Assembly (NCBI GenBank): GCA_029263315.1
Contig: JAJCXR010000042.1
Location: forward strand, 62,001 to 126,000
Origin: Acidobacteriota bacterium
Lineage (GTDB): Bacteria; Acidobacteriota; Thermoanaerobaculia; Multivoradales; J023
Length of the DNA stretch: 64,000 nt
Direction of reading: 5' to 3'
Part shown: one piece after another, positions 18,518 through 26,459 of the stretch
Layout: every line of letters begins with the position of its first letter
How positions within the stretch are numbered: the stretch's first letter is position 1
Made by a program: the position numbers and the translations under genes
Notes under the pieces: generated by a model
The model's input: the letters and a program-made list of their open reading frames with translations, nothing else
What the model was told of the DNA's origin: nothing
Database searches by the model: none

Positions 18518-20940
18518 AACCCCATCTCGCCAGCGTCGTTCTTGGGTTGCTCCTCTGCCTGCCGGGTCCCCCGGCGATGGCCGAGGCGCCGGCTGCCGCA
18601 ACGGCGGAGGATCTCCTGGCGACGGCCCGCGGTCAGGCCCGTGCCATGGAGTTCGATCTTGCCTTCGAGACTTTCCAACGGGCCCTCGAGGCGAGTCGGC
18701 GGTCGGGGCAGGGGCGCTTCGAAGCGGAGAGTCTCTTGGCCCTCGGCCTCACCCACCGGCAAGCGGGGGCCCCCGAGCTGGCCATCCCCAGGATTGAAGA
18801 GGCCCTCAAAGTCTTCGACCGTCTGCAAGCCGCCGACGAACGGGCGCAGGTGCTCTGCGAGCTGGCCCGCACCTACAACGCGGTGGGGCGGCGACAACTG
18901 GCCAGGCAGCACCTGAGCACCGCCGAAACGCTGTTTCGTCGGCTCGATCAAGAGGCCGGCCTGGGACGGGTCGACAGCCTGCGCAGCCTGGTGGCGATCC
19001 ATGACCGCAACCATGACGAAGCCCTACGCTACGGCCATCGGGCGGTGGCCAATGGGGCGACGCCCGAAGGGGATCGACTGCGCGCCCTGTCCTCCATCGC
19101 CTATGCGCTCCATCAGCAGGATCACTTGCCGCAGGCCCTGGAAGCCTACGATAACTTGGTGGCGTTGGCCTGGCAGCGCAATGACCAAGGGCAGCTGGGT
19201 TTCGCCTTCTGCAATCGCGCCGAAGTCCAGTGGCGCCTCGGCAACAGCAAGCCAGCCTTGGAGGATTTGTGGCAAACGGTGTACCGCTTTGAGCAAGGTC
19301 GCACCTTGATCCCCAGCACCGGTGCTCAACGCTCCGATTTCATCGCCCGCCAAGTGGCGGCCTACGATCGCCTGATCCGCTACTTGGTGGACACCTCGCA
19401 GTCGCGCCGGGCCTTCGAGGTGGCGGAGCGCTTCCACGGCCGCTCCTTCCTGGAGATGCTCGATCAGCGGGCCGAGCACCGCTTGGCAAGGCGGGATCCT
19501 GAGCTGCTGCGTCGACGCCACCGCCTGTTGGACGCCTTGGGTCAGGCCCGGCTGTCCTTGGAGGAAGGGCGATCTTCCAGCGCCGATGGGGAAGCTCTCG
19601 GTCCCCCGACCTCGAGCAAGGATCCCCAGCGTCGTGAGCTCGATGTCCTGGAGGGCGAGCTCTTGGCGGTGGAAGGCCAATTGCTGTGGCGTCACCGGGA
19701 TCTTCGCCAGCAGCCGACACCCGCCTACCCCTCCCCGCAGCAAGTCCAGGAGGGCTTGGAGTCAGGCGAAGCCCTGGTGGCCTATTGGCTGTCTGACCGG
19801 CGTGTCTTCGCCTGGACGGTGCTCGACGGCAGCATCCGGTTGACCCAAATTGCCGTCCCCAGGTCTGAGTTGGCGGCAACCCTGGAGACCTACTTGGCCC
19901 CCCTGCGCTCCCATCGCTTGGCTGAAGATCTGGCCCTCACCGACGGTGAAGAGGCGCATTTAGCGGCCGGACAGCAACTCTATGACTGGTTGATCGGCAG
20001 CTTGCCGCCGGAGATCCTGGCCGCCCGCCGCCTGGTATTGATCCCCGACGATGTTCTCCATTATTTGCCCTTTGAATCTTTGGTGAGCAGTTGCCCGGCC
20101 GGCGAGCCATCGCAGCCGGGCACGGTCCATGGGCGCTATGCCGACTGTCACTTCCTGGGCTTGCAAACGCCCTTGGCCTACGGCCCGTCCGCCGGTGCCT
20201 TTCTTGCCCTGCGACAACGCTACCGCAACCGCCTCGCCCATCCGCCGTCGCCTCGAGGAAGCCTGCTGGCCTTGGCGCCCTCCCATCTCACCCGGGCATC
20301 GACCGTCGGTGAGCTCAGCGACGACCTGCTACTGCGCCAAGGCCTGTCGTCGAGGGCTCCCCTACGTTATGCCCGGCAGGAAGCGGAGGGCATCGCCGCC
20401 CTCTTTCCCGGCGCCGACACCTGGCTGGACGGTCGGGCCAGTGAAGGCCGCCTCAAGAGATCCGCCGGACACTTCCGCTTGCTGCACTTGGCGACCCATG
20501 GTTTGGTCAGCGACAGCCTTCCCATGAGCTCGGGTTTGCTATTGGCCGCCGACGCCGGAGAGGACGGTCTGCTGCAAGCCCACGAAGTCCTCGGCCTCGA
20601 GCTCGACGCCGACCTGGTGACCCTCTCCGCCTGCCGCACGGGCCGCGGCCGCCTGCAAAGGGGCGAGGGGATCGTCGGTCTCAGCCGGGCCTTCTTGACC
20701 GCCGGCGCCGGCGCCGTGTTGGTCTCCCTGTGGGATATCGACGACCGCTCGACTCCCCTCTTCATGGAGGCGTTCTATCGTCATCTGGCGGTGGGCATTC
20801 CGGCCCCGGAAGCCCTGGTCAAGGCACGGCGCGGGCTCTTCGCCGAGCAGGGGGACGTGAGGCTCGTGCTCCGCCGACGTCCTATGTCCTATGCCCACCC
20901 GCGTTTTTGGGCCAGCTTCGTTTTTTCCGGAGGGTGCTAG
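18514..20940 (+). CDS. Exported TPR-CHAT protein of the sigma/anti-sigma operon
   Basis: This 808-aa protein has a signal peptide (HLASVVLGLLLCLPGPPAMA, residues 4-23). TPRs occupy about residues 30-330 (for example AFETFQRALEASRRSGQGRFEAESLLALGLTHRQAGAP, seen in overlapping helical pairs), then comes a linker. A full CHAT domain fills about residues 520-808. The catalytic dyad is His662 (LATHGL) and Cys707 (SACRTGRG), followed by EGIVGLSRAFLTAGAGAVLVSLWDI. CHAT proteins are cysteine peptidases, and TPR-CHAT chains of this size are common partners of ECF sigma operons in Acidobacteriota. Being exported and coupled to the anti-sigma gene, it may cleave the anti-sigma or another envelope protein; that role is inferred. 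It ends close to the fold, so no extra C-terminal domain. Confidence 0.92.
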   Translation: MKPHLASVVLGLLLCLPGPPAMAEAPAAATAEDLLATARGQARAMEFDLAFETFQRALEASRRSGQGRFEAESLLALGLTHRQAGAPELAIPRIEEALKVFDRLQAADERAQVLCELARTYNAVGRRQLARQHLSTAETLFRRLDQEAGLGRVDSLRSLVAIHDRNHDEALRYGHRAVANGATPEGDRLRALSSIAYALHQQDHLPQALEAYDNLVALAWQRNDQGQLGFAFCNRAEVQWRLGNSKPALEDLWQTVYRFEQGRTLIPSTGAQRSDFIARQVAAYDRLIRYLVDTSQSRRAFEVAERFHGRSFLEMLDQRAEHRLARRDPELLRRRHRLLDALGQARLSLEEGRSSSADGEALGPPTSSKDPQRRELDVLEGELLAVEGQLLWRHRDLRQQPTPAYPSPQQVQEGLESGEALVAYWLSDRRVFAWTVLDGSIRLTQIAVPRSELAATLETYLAPLRSHRLAEDLALTDGEEAHLAAGQQLYDWLIGSLPPEILAARRLVLIPDDVLHYLPFESLVSSCPAGEPSQPGTVHGRYADCHFLGLQTPLAYGPSAGAFLALRQRYRNRLAHPPSPRGSLLALAPSHLTRASTVGELSDDLLLRQGLSSRAPLRYARQEAEGIAALFPGADTWLDGRASEGRLKRSAGHFRLLHLATHGLVSDSLPMSSGLLLAADAGEDGLLQAHEVLGLELDADLVTLSACRTGRGRLQRGEGIVGLSRAFLTAGAGAVLVSLWDIDDRSTPLFMEAFYRHLAVGIPAPEALVKARRGLFAEQGDVRLVLRRRPMSYAHPRFWASFVFSGGC

Positions 20941-21060
20941 GTAGTGTTTTGTCCCGTTTTTTTTGACCCCGCCAGGGGTACTCGATAGAAGCCCAGGGTC
21001 AGCAGTGCGGCGACGCCACCCTGGGATGCCTGGGCTACCCTGGACGGCGTCGTCTCAGCC

Positions 21061-21200
21061 TAGATGGGGGCGCCTAGCCGAGGGCGCCGAGACGGGGGCG
21101 CCTAGACGGGGGCGCCTAGACGGGGGCGCCTAGACGGGGGCGCCCAGACGGGGGCGCCCAGACGGGGGCGCCCAGACGGGGGCGCCCAGACGGGGGCGCC
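21061..21200. repeat. Tandem array, 10 copies of a 14-bp GC-rich unit
   Basis: The unit is YAGACGGGGGCGCC, each copy containing the palindrome GGCGCC. The first three copies are diverged (TAGATGGGGGCGCC, TAGCCGAGGGCGCC, GAGACGGGGGCGCC). Then come three identical TAG-type copies and four identical CAG-type copies. Copies are directly adjacent with no spacers. The array lies in non-coding DNA 334 bases before the VWA gene. Confidence 0.95.
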
Positions 21201-21471
21201 CACCCCCGCCCGGAGCGCCCTCCTGATCGCAGACGCTCAGATCGGGCGGTCCGGGCTACGAACACCGGCCCCTACAGGGCCACAATCCAATTCCCTGTCT
21301 CCATATCTCGTTGGTTTCTTGGCGCGGAGGAGCGACAGGGGGCGCAGAAAATGGACGGCATCTGGGGTGGAAACGGCGGCGACAATGCGGTCCATATGTA
21401 ATGCCTCAATGTTGCGCTGCAAAAATGACGGGAATACGCCTGGTTAGTCGCGTTAAACCAACGTAGTCTCT

Positions 21472-21489
21472 ATGACATTCATGACATTC
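21472..21489 (+). promoter_or_regulatory. Direct repeat ATGACATTC x2 upstream of the VWA gene
   Basis: Two adjacent identical 9-mers lie 46 bases before the start codon at 21535. Adjacent direct repeats at this place can be a regulator binding site. There is no other evidence, so this is a weak call. Confidence 0.25.
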
Positions 21490-21534
21490 CGTCTCCCGAT
21501 TCCTCTCTAACAGCGCCCAAGGAGCATTCCCTTC

Positions 21535-23235
21535 ATGATACGCATTCCGTTGCTGCTGCTCGTCTGTCTTCTCTGCCTGCTCTCCACCCTGCCGCTGACC
21601 GCCGCCACCCAAGTCGAGCTCATCCTCGACGCCTCCGGCTCGATGTACAACAAACTCGACGATGGCCGCTACCGGATCACCGCCGCCAAGGATGTGCTCA
21701 GCGAATTTGTCCGCAATCTGCCGCAAGGGGACCTCGATGTCGGCCTGCGGGTTTATGGCTCGACGTTACAACCGTCGGCGGCGGGGGCCTGCCAGGATTC
21801 CAAGCTGGTGGTGCCCGTCTCCGGTGTGCAGCAGGACGCGCTATTGAGCGCCATCAACACTACCCGGGCCCGTGGCAAGACCCCCATCGCCTACTCCCTG
21901 GAGCAAGCCATCGGCGACTTCAACGGCACCGACCAATGCCTGATCGTCCTGGTGACCGATGGCGAGGAAGTGTGTGACGGCGATCTCCAAGCCGCCGCCA
22001 CCAAGCTGGAACAGGCGGGCTGCGATTTCGACCTGCGCATCATCGGCTTCGACCTGTCGAGCCAGGCCCAAGCCACCTTCCAAGGTATCGGTACTTTTGA
22101 AAACGCCAAGGACGCCGCCGCCCTGGCCGCCGCCCTGGACCGGGCAGTGGAAGGGGCGGTGGAGAGAACACCCCTCGGGGATGCCACATTGACTGCCCCC
22201 GACGAAGTGCTGGCGGGTAGCAAGCTCATGGTCGAATGGACGGGAGAGAACGGCCCCCGCGACTACGTGACCCTCGTTGAGGCCACCGCCGAAGACGGCA
22301 AATTTGGTTCCTGGTCCTACACCGAGAAAGGCTCGCCCCTCGAGCTCGTCGCCCCGGCGACCCCCGGCCCCTATGAGCTGCGTTACCAAAGCGACCGCGT
22401 CGAGGGCATCGCCGCCCGGCGCCCCATCACCGTGCTGCCAGCGGAATTTGCCATCGGTGGCCCGGCGGTGGTCAAAGCCGGACAGGCCTTCGAGATTCCT
22501 TGGGTCGGTCCCGACAACGAGAAGGACTACCTGACGGTGGTCTTGGCTGACGCCGCGGACGGCACCTACGGCAGCTATGCCTACACCGCTACCGGCTCAC
22601 CGGCCCGACTGCACGCCCCAATGCAGGCCGGAGACTACGAAATCCGTTACCAGAGCGACCGCGAAGACGGCGTCTTTGCACGTCGCCCCTTGACCATCGA
22701 GGCGGTGGAGGTGCGCCTTGATGTGCCGGCTGAGGTCCGCGCTGGCCAGTCGTTCGAGGTCGAGTGGACGGGGCCCAACGGCGACCGTGATTACATCACC
22801 GTGGTGGAAGCGACCGCCCCCGACGGTGAATACGGCCAGTATGTCTACACCGCCGAGGGCTCGCCGATCACTTTGACGGCGCCATTCGTCGACGGCAAAT
22901 TTCAGGTGCGCTATCAAAGCGACCGCGAAGACGGCGTCTTCGCGCGCCTGGACCTCGACATCGCCAAAACCAGAGTGACTCTGAAAGCCCCCGACACCGT
23001 AGCCGCCGGGGCCACCTTCGAGGTCACCTGGACCGGGCCCGACGGCCCCCAGGACTACATCACCATCGTCCAACAGGGCGCCGAGCCGGGGGCCTACCTC
23101 GGATATCAGTACACCAAGCGCGGTGCCACCTTGACGCTGCGCGCCCCGGAAGAACCGGGCAGCTACGAGGTGAGGTACCAAAGCGATCGCGAGAAAGGAA
23201 TCATCTTCGGGAGCCGACCGATTCGCGTTGAGTAG
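21535..23235 (+). CDS. Secreted VWA protein with four C-terminal repeat domains
   Basis: This is a 566-aa protein with AAGGAG 10 bases upstream. Signal peptide about 1-24 (IPLLLLVCLLCLLSTLPLTAA). A VWA domain covers about 26-210 and carries the metal-ion site DASGS (Asp32, Ser34, Ser36) and a later LVTDGEEVCDGD. Four tandem repeats of about 88 residues then start near residues 218, 305, 393 and 480. Each opens with a P..V..G..FE(V/I).W.G core, continues with the DY(I/V/L)T(V/I)V turn and ends in a YE(L/I/V)RYQSDR.GI strand. They look like beta-sandwich adhesion or binding modules. Probably a cell-surface binding protein. The gene ends 6 bases before a convergent operon, leaving no room for a terminator. 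Confidence 0.88.
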   Translation: MIRIPLLLLVCLLCLLSTLPLTAATQVELILDASGSMYNKLDDGRYRITAAKDVLSEFVRNLPQGDLDVGLRVYGSTLQPSAAGACQDSKLVVPVSGVQQDALLSAINTTRARGKTPIAYSLEQAIGDFNGTDQCLIVLVTDGEEVCDGDLQAAATKLEQAGCDFDLRIIGFDLSSQAQATFQGIGTFENAKDAAALAAALDRAVEGAVERTPLGDATLTAPDEVLAGSKLMVEWTGENGPRDYVTLVEATAEDGKFGSWSYTEKGSPLELVAPATPGPYELRYQSDRVEGIAARRPITVLPAEFAIGGPAVVKAGQAFEIPWVGPDNEKDYLTVVLADAADGTYGSYAYTATGSPARLHAPMQAGDYEIRYQSDREDGVFARRPLTIEAVEVRLDVPAEVRAGQSFEVEWTGPNGDRDYITVVEATAPDGEYGQYVYTAEGSPITLTAPFVDGKFQVRYQSDREDGVFARLDLDIAKTRVTLKAPDTVAAGATFEVTWTGPDGPQDYITIVQQGAEPGAYLGYQYTKRGATLTLRAPEEPGSYEVRYQSDREKGIIFGSRPIRVE

Positions 23236-23241
23236 GGGTCT

Positions 23242-23898
23242 CTAAGGACAGCCGGGGGCCTCTTGAAGCAGAGATGGAGCGGTCAACTGCCGTTCCACCT
23301 CACCCAAGAGGTGGTCGGCGGCGCGCTGGAAGAGGGCCATGACTTCGGCGCCGTCTTTGGCATGGCCGCTGGCCTGGCCGGCGATTTCACCTCGCCAGCA
23401 CAGGCCGCCGTCTCCGTCTTCGAGCTCTAGATCGAGGCGCAATCGGGCGGTGATGGAGCCGTCCCCCTGGTCGACTTCTTCCGCCTGCAGCACCCGCCCC
23501 CGTAAGACCCGGTGGTAGAGATGTCCCATCTCCATCGCCTCTACATAGGCGAAATCCTGCGGCTCGTCCAGGCGGCGTACCAGCTCCCGCTGCAAGATCT
23601 GGCCGAGGGGGGCGGCCCAGCGGGTGAATTCATAGAACCCCACTTCGCTGGAGGTGGCGGTCTGCCGATAGACCAAGCGGTCCTGATCGTAGGGGGGATC
23701 CACCGCCAGCTCGGCGACGGCCCAATGTGGCGACTTGGAGGGGGCTGCGCTGATCTTCGGATCTTCGACGTCCCCATTGACGGCGCTGGAGGTGGCGGAT
23801 TGGGTCAAATCGAAGTAGCGGATCTCGGGCACGGCGCTGCATGCCGTGGCCAATAGGAGCGCCGTCGTCGCCAAGCGCCACCAAGACAGCCGCTTCAA
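23242..23898 (-). CDS. ABC transport auxiliary lipoprotein (PqiC/YmbA type)
   Basis: This is a 218-aa lipoprotein. Lipobox LLLATAC (Cys near residue 20) follows the basic start MKRLSWW. The mature part has the ABC_trans_aux layout: YFDLTQ near the start, WAVAELAVDPPYDQDRLVYRQ, FYEFTRWAAPLGQIL about 90-105, and an amphipathic C-terminus RAADHLLGEVERQL. Proteins of this family sit in the outer or inner membrane beside MCE proteins and ABC ATPases. It starts at TTG, overlapping the MCE gene's stop by four bases, so it is the last gene of the operon on this strand. Confidence 0.85.
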   Translation of the reverse strand: MKRLSWWRLATTALLLATACSAVPEIRYFDLTQSATSSAVNGDVEDPKISAAPSKSPHWAVAELAVDPPYDQDRLVYRQTATSSEVGFYEFTRWAAPLGQILQRELVRRLDEPQDFAYVEAMEMGHLYHRVLRGRVLQAEEVDQGDGSITARLRLDLELEDGDGGLCWRGEIAGQASGHAKDGAEVMALFQRAADHLLGEVERQLTAPSLLQEAPGCP

Positions 23899-24929
23899 GG
23901 GTCACCCCCCGCGGCTCCCGAGCCGGGTTTTCCTGCGGCTCCCGAGCCAGGTTTTCGATCCGCCTTGCGGCGCGGCCGCAGGAGGCGATCGGGCCGGTGT
24001 TTCAAGGTCTCCGAGAGGGCTTCCAGATTTGCCGCGGCACGTCGCATGTCGCGAATCGCAGCTTGTAGGGAATCACCTTCCGAATTCACCGAGGTCAGCA
24101 TTTGGTCAGCGCTGGAAAAGGTCTGCTGCGCCATTTCCAGAGTCTGCCGGGCCGCTTCGAGGGTGGCGGCCAGGCGTTCACCATCCGGTCCCAAGGCGTG
24201 TCGCAGGTCTTCAGCCACACCATTGGCTTGCGCTGCCAATTGAGGAACGTGGGCCATGCCTTCCTCCAAGTCCGAGGCGATACCATCCAACCGCTGCAGC
24301 AGGATCGGCAATTGGGGGCCGATGTCCTGAAGCGTCAGACGCAACTGCCGCACCGTGGCCATCATCTCGTCGACATTGTCATCCGCCAGCACTTGCTCGC
24401 CCCGGCTCAGCAGGGTGTCGAGACGCGGCCCCAGCTCTTGCACCAAACCGCGGGTGTCTCGCAGCAGGGCACCCGCATCGTCACCGAGATTGGCCACCGC
24501 GGCCATCGCTTGCTCCAAGCCGGCCCCAGACTGCCCCAGAATCGGCGCCTCGCCAATGTCCGGGGCATCGTGGGGCCCCGGCTCGATGGCCAAGAACGTG
24601 GCTCCCAAGAGGCCATCACTGGTCAGGCGGGCCGTGGCCCCACGACGCACCTCGACCTGCCGGTTGATGGCGACCTTGGCAACGATGGGATAGTCGGCAT
24701 TGGCCTGAAGTCGCACCGCTGCGATGCGTCCCACCTCGATACCCGAAAGCCTGACCGGATCCCCGGCCCGGATACCGCCAGCATCGTCGAGCCAGACGGC
24801 GTAACTGCGTCGCTCGGGGCCGCCGATCCCCGAGCCGACCATCCAAAGCACCCCGAAAATCAACAGAGCCAAAGCCAACACCACGAACAGCCCTGTTCTG
24901 ACTTCGCCACCGCGGTCGCTGCTCTCCAT
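23895..24929 (-). CDS. MlaD/MCE family periplasmic lipid-transport protein
   Basis: The start is the ATG at 24929, overlapping the ATPase stop as ATGA. A TTG at 24947 is less likely. The 344-aa product has one N-terminal transmembrane helix (TGLFVVLALALLIFGVLWMVGSGI, residues 12-35) and an MCE domain (about 40-115: YAVWLDDAGGIRAGDPVRLSGIEVGRI, DGLLGATFLAIEPG). A long helical region follows (about 140-310) with regular DT.LLSR, DIGPQLPILLQRL and LEAARQTLEMAQ heptad-like blocks, as in MCE proteins that form a tube. The tail contains a duplicated PGSGAAG. It should shuttle phospholipids across the periplasm with the adjacent ATPase and lipoprotein. Confidence 0.92.
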   Translation of the reverse strand: MESSDRGGEVRTGLFVVLALALLIFGVLWMVGSGIGGPERRSYAVWLDDAGGIRAGDPVRLSGIEVGRIAAVRLQANADYPIVAKVAINRQVEVRRGATARLTSDGLLGATFLAIEPGPHDAPDIGEAPILGQSGAGLEQAMAAVANLGDDAGALLRDTRGLVQELGPRLDTLLSRGEQVLADDNVDEMMATVRQLRLTLQDIGPQLPILLQRLDGIASDLEEGMAHVPQLAAQANGVAEDLRHALGPDGERLAATLEAARQTLEMAQQTFSSADQMLTSVNSEGDSLQAAIRDMRRAAANLEALSETLKHRPDRLLRPRRKADRKPGSGAAGKPGSGAAGGDP

Positions 24930-25735
24930 CAGTCGTCGTCCTCCCAAGCCTGGATCAGTCGTTGATAGCGAAGTCCGCCGGGCGGTTCCTCCTCTGGCAC
25001 CCTATCGAGAAAGCTCCTCACCACGGGGTTTTGGTTCTGGCGCACCTCCTGGGGGGTACCGCTGACCACAAAACGCCCCTTGTGCATCAGCACCAGACGC
25101 TGGGCGATGGTCATGGCGCTCTCCATTTCGTGGGTCACCACCACCAAGGTCATATTGAAGACCTCGCGCAACTCGATGAGCAGGCGATCGAGCCCGACGG
25201 CGGTCACCGGATCGAGGCCAGCGGACGGCTCGTCGCAAAACAGAAGATCAGGGTCGAGGGCCATGGCACGGGCAAAAGCAGCCCGCTTCTGCATGCCGCC
25301 GCTGAGCTCCGAGGGGTAACGCTGCGCCGCTTCTTCGAGGCCCACCAGCGCCAGCTTGATCTGTACGATGATGCGACGCGTCGAAGCCGGGAGATCGGTG
25401 AGCTCCTTGAGCGGCAAGTCGACATTCCCTGCCACCGTCAGAGAGCCAAAAAGAGCGCTGCCCTGGAAGGCGACACCCATGCGTTGGCGCAAGCCGCTCA
25501 GCGTCTCCCTCGGCACCGCAGCCAGATCGTGGCCATGCACCTTGACGGTGCCGGCGTCGGGTTTCTCCAACCCCATCAGGCAACGCAGCAAGGTGCTCTT
25601 GCCACTGCCACTGCCCCCGAGAATGACCAACGTCTCCCCCGCCGGCACGGTGAGGTCGACTCCGCAGAGAATCTGACGCGAGCCGTAGCTCTTCTCGAGA
25701 CCACGGACTTCGATGGCGGGGGATGCTTCTGTCAT
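24929..25735 (-). CDS. MlaF-type ABC transporter ATP-binding protein
   Basis: This is a 268-aa ATPase. The frame is open further upstream but the ATG at 25735 gives the normal N-terminus (TEASPAIEVRGLEKSYGSR). Walker A GGSGSGKST is at residues 40-48. The signature is LSGGMQKRAAFARAMALDPDL, Walker B LLFCDEPSAGLDP and the H-loop VVTHEMESAM. The GGMQKR signature is typical of MlaF/Ttg2A ATPases that drive MCE systems. It heads a three-gene operon: ATPase, MCE protein, lipoprotein. No MlaE-type permease lies beside it; the gene upstream is on the other strand and unrelated. Confidence 0.92.
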   Translation of the reverse strand: MTEASPAIEVRGLEKSYGSRQILCGVDLTVPAGETLVILGGSGSGKSTLLRCLMGLEKPDAGTVKVHGHDLAAVPRETLSGLRQRMGVAFQGSALFGSLTVAGNVDLPLKELTDLPASTRRIIVQIKLALVGLEEAAQRYPSELSGGMQKRAAFARAMALDPDLLFCDEPSAGLDPVTAVGLDRLLIELREVFNMTLVVVTHEMESAMTIAQRLVLMHKGRFVVSGTPQEVRQNQNPVVRSFLDRVPEEEPPGGLRYQRLIQAWEDDD

Positions 25736-25928
25736 AGTGAACCGTGACGAGAGCTTATCAGCCTGTGCCTCCTCATGGTGCCGCGAGTGTAGTGCGTCCA
25801 ACAGACGGCGTCTCCATTTCAAGGTCATTTCTAGACCCCAGGCTCGAGATCTCAGTTGTCCGCAGCGAACATCCCTGGGATACTGAGCCACCATTGACTC
25901 TGCTCCGCCCATGCTCAGGAGATCTCGC

Positions 25929-26306
25929 ATGCAGTGTCCCCAGTGCCAAGCTCCCCTTGCCGCCGGCGCCAAGCGCTGCTCCAGCTGCGGCCAGACGATC
26001 CGCGCTTACGGCGGCCCGCCTCCCGTCGGCGGCGACGCCACCGGCGGCCTCATCCCCTACAAGAATGCCCCGGCGCTCACCGCCTACTACTTAGGGCTGT
26101 TCTCGATCCTGCCTTTTCTGGGCATCCCCATGGGCATCGCCGCCGTCGTGCTCGGCGTCATGGGGCTCAAGAAGCTCAGAGCCGAGCCACGGGTCAAGGG
26201 CAAGACCCACGCCTACGTTGGGATCGGCTGCGGTGGGCTCGGGGCCCTGGCGTGGATCGGGCTGCTGCTGCTCATCTTCATCCTCCCGATGCTCAACACC
26301 CAATGA
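25929..26306 (+). CDS. Zinc-ribbon plus two-helix membrane protein (DUF4190-like)
   Basis: The ATG at 25929 has CAGGAGA 6 bases upstream; a frame start 18 bases earlier lacks support. The 125-aa protein begins with a zinc ribbon (CPQCQAPLAAGAKRCSSC, residues 3-20), then a Gly/Pro linker. Two hydrophobic helices follow (YYLGLFSILPFLGIPMGIAAVVLGVMG, about 52-78, and VGIGCGGLGALAWIGLLLLIFILPML). This matches the DUF4190 architecture, often found as small membrane proteins of unknown role. It is monocistronic, divergent from the MCE operon, and ends 52 bases before the tRNA gene. Confidence 0.82.
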   Translation: MQCPQCQAPLAAGAKRCSSCGQTIRAYGGPPPVGGDATGGLIPYKNAPALTAYYLGLFSILPFLGIPMGIAAVVLGVMGLKKLRAEPRVKGKTHAYVGIGCGGLGALAWIGLLLLIFILPMLNTQ

Positions 26307-26358
26307 GCATCGCCAAGCGCCACCGTCCAGCCCCCATGGGGTAGGATCAACTCTCCGT

Positions 26359-26443
26359 GCCGGAGTGGCGGAATGGTAGACGCAGCGGACTTAAAATCCG
26401 CCGGCCTTTGGTCGTAGGGGTTCGAGTCCCCTCTCCGGCACCA
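26359..26443 (+). tRNA. tRNA-Leu (anticodon UAA)
   Basis: It folds as a class II tRNA. The acceptor stem is GCCGGAG/CTCCGGC. The anticodon stem-loop GCGGA-CTTAAAA-TCCGC gives anticodon TAA. A variable arm GGCCTTTGGTC follows, then T-arm AGGGGTTCGAGTCCCCT and an encoded ACCA end. It is 85 bases long and complete. Confidence 0.97.
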
Positions 26444-26459
26444 GCCAAGGTTAATCTCA

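Larger units (their letters stand above)
20941..21534. other. 594-bp non-coding region
   Basis: No convincing gene is seen. It contains the stem CCCAGGGT/ACCCTGGG (20992-20999 with 21018-21025, inner GGCGACGCC), the ten-copy 14-bp array at 21061-21200, and a leader before the VWA gene with a doubled ATGACATTC at 21472-21489. It lacks a hairpin-plus-U-tract terminator for the CHAT gene, although there is a run of eight Ts at 20957-20964 without a stem. Confidence 0.7.

Noticed and set aside
21061..21200. Possible CRISPR array.
   Set aside because: The units are adjacent with no spacers and too short to be CRISPR repeats.
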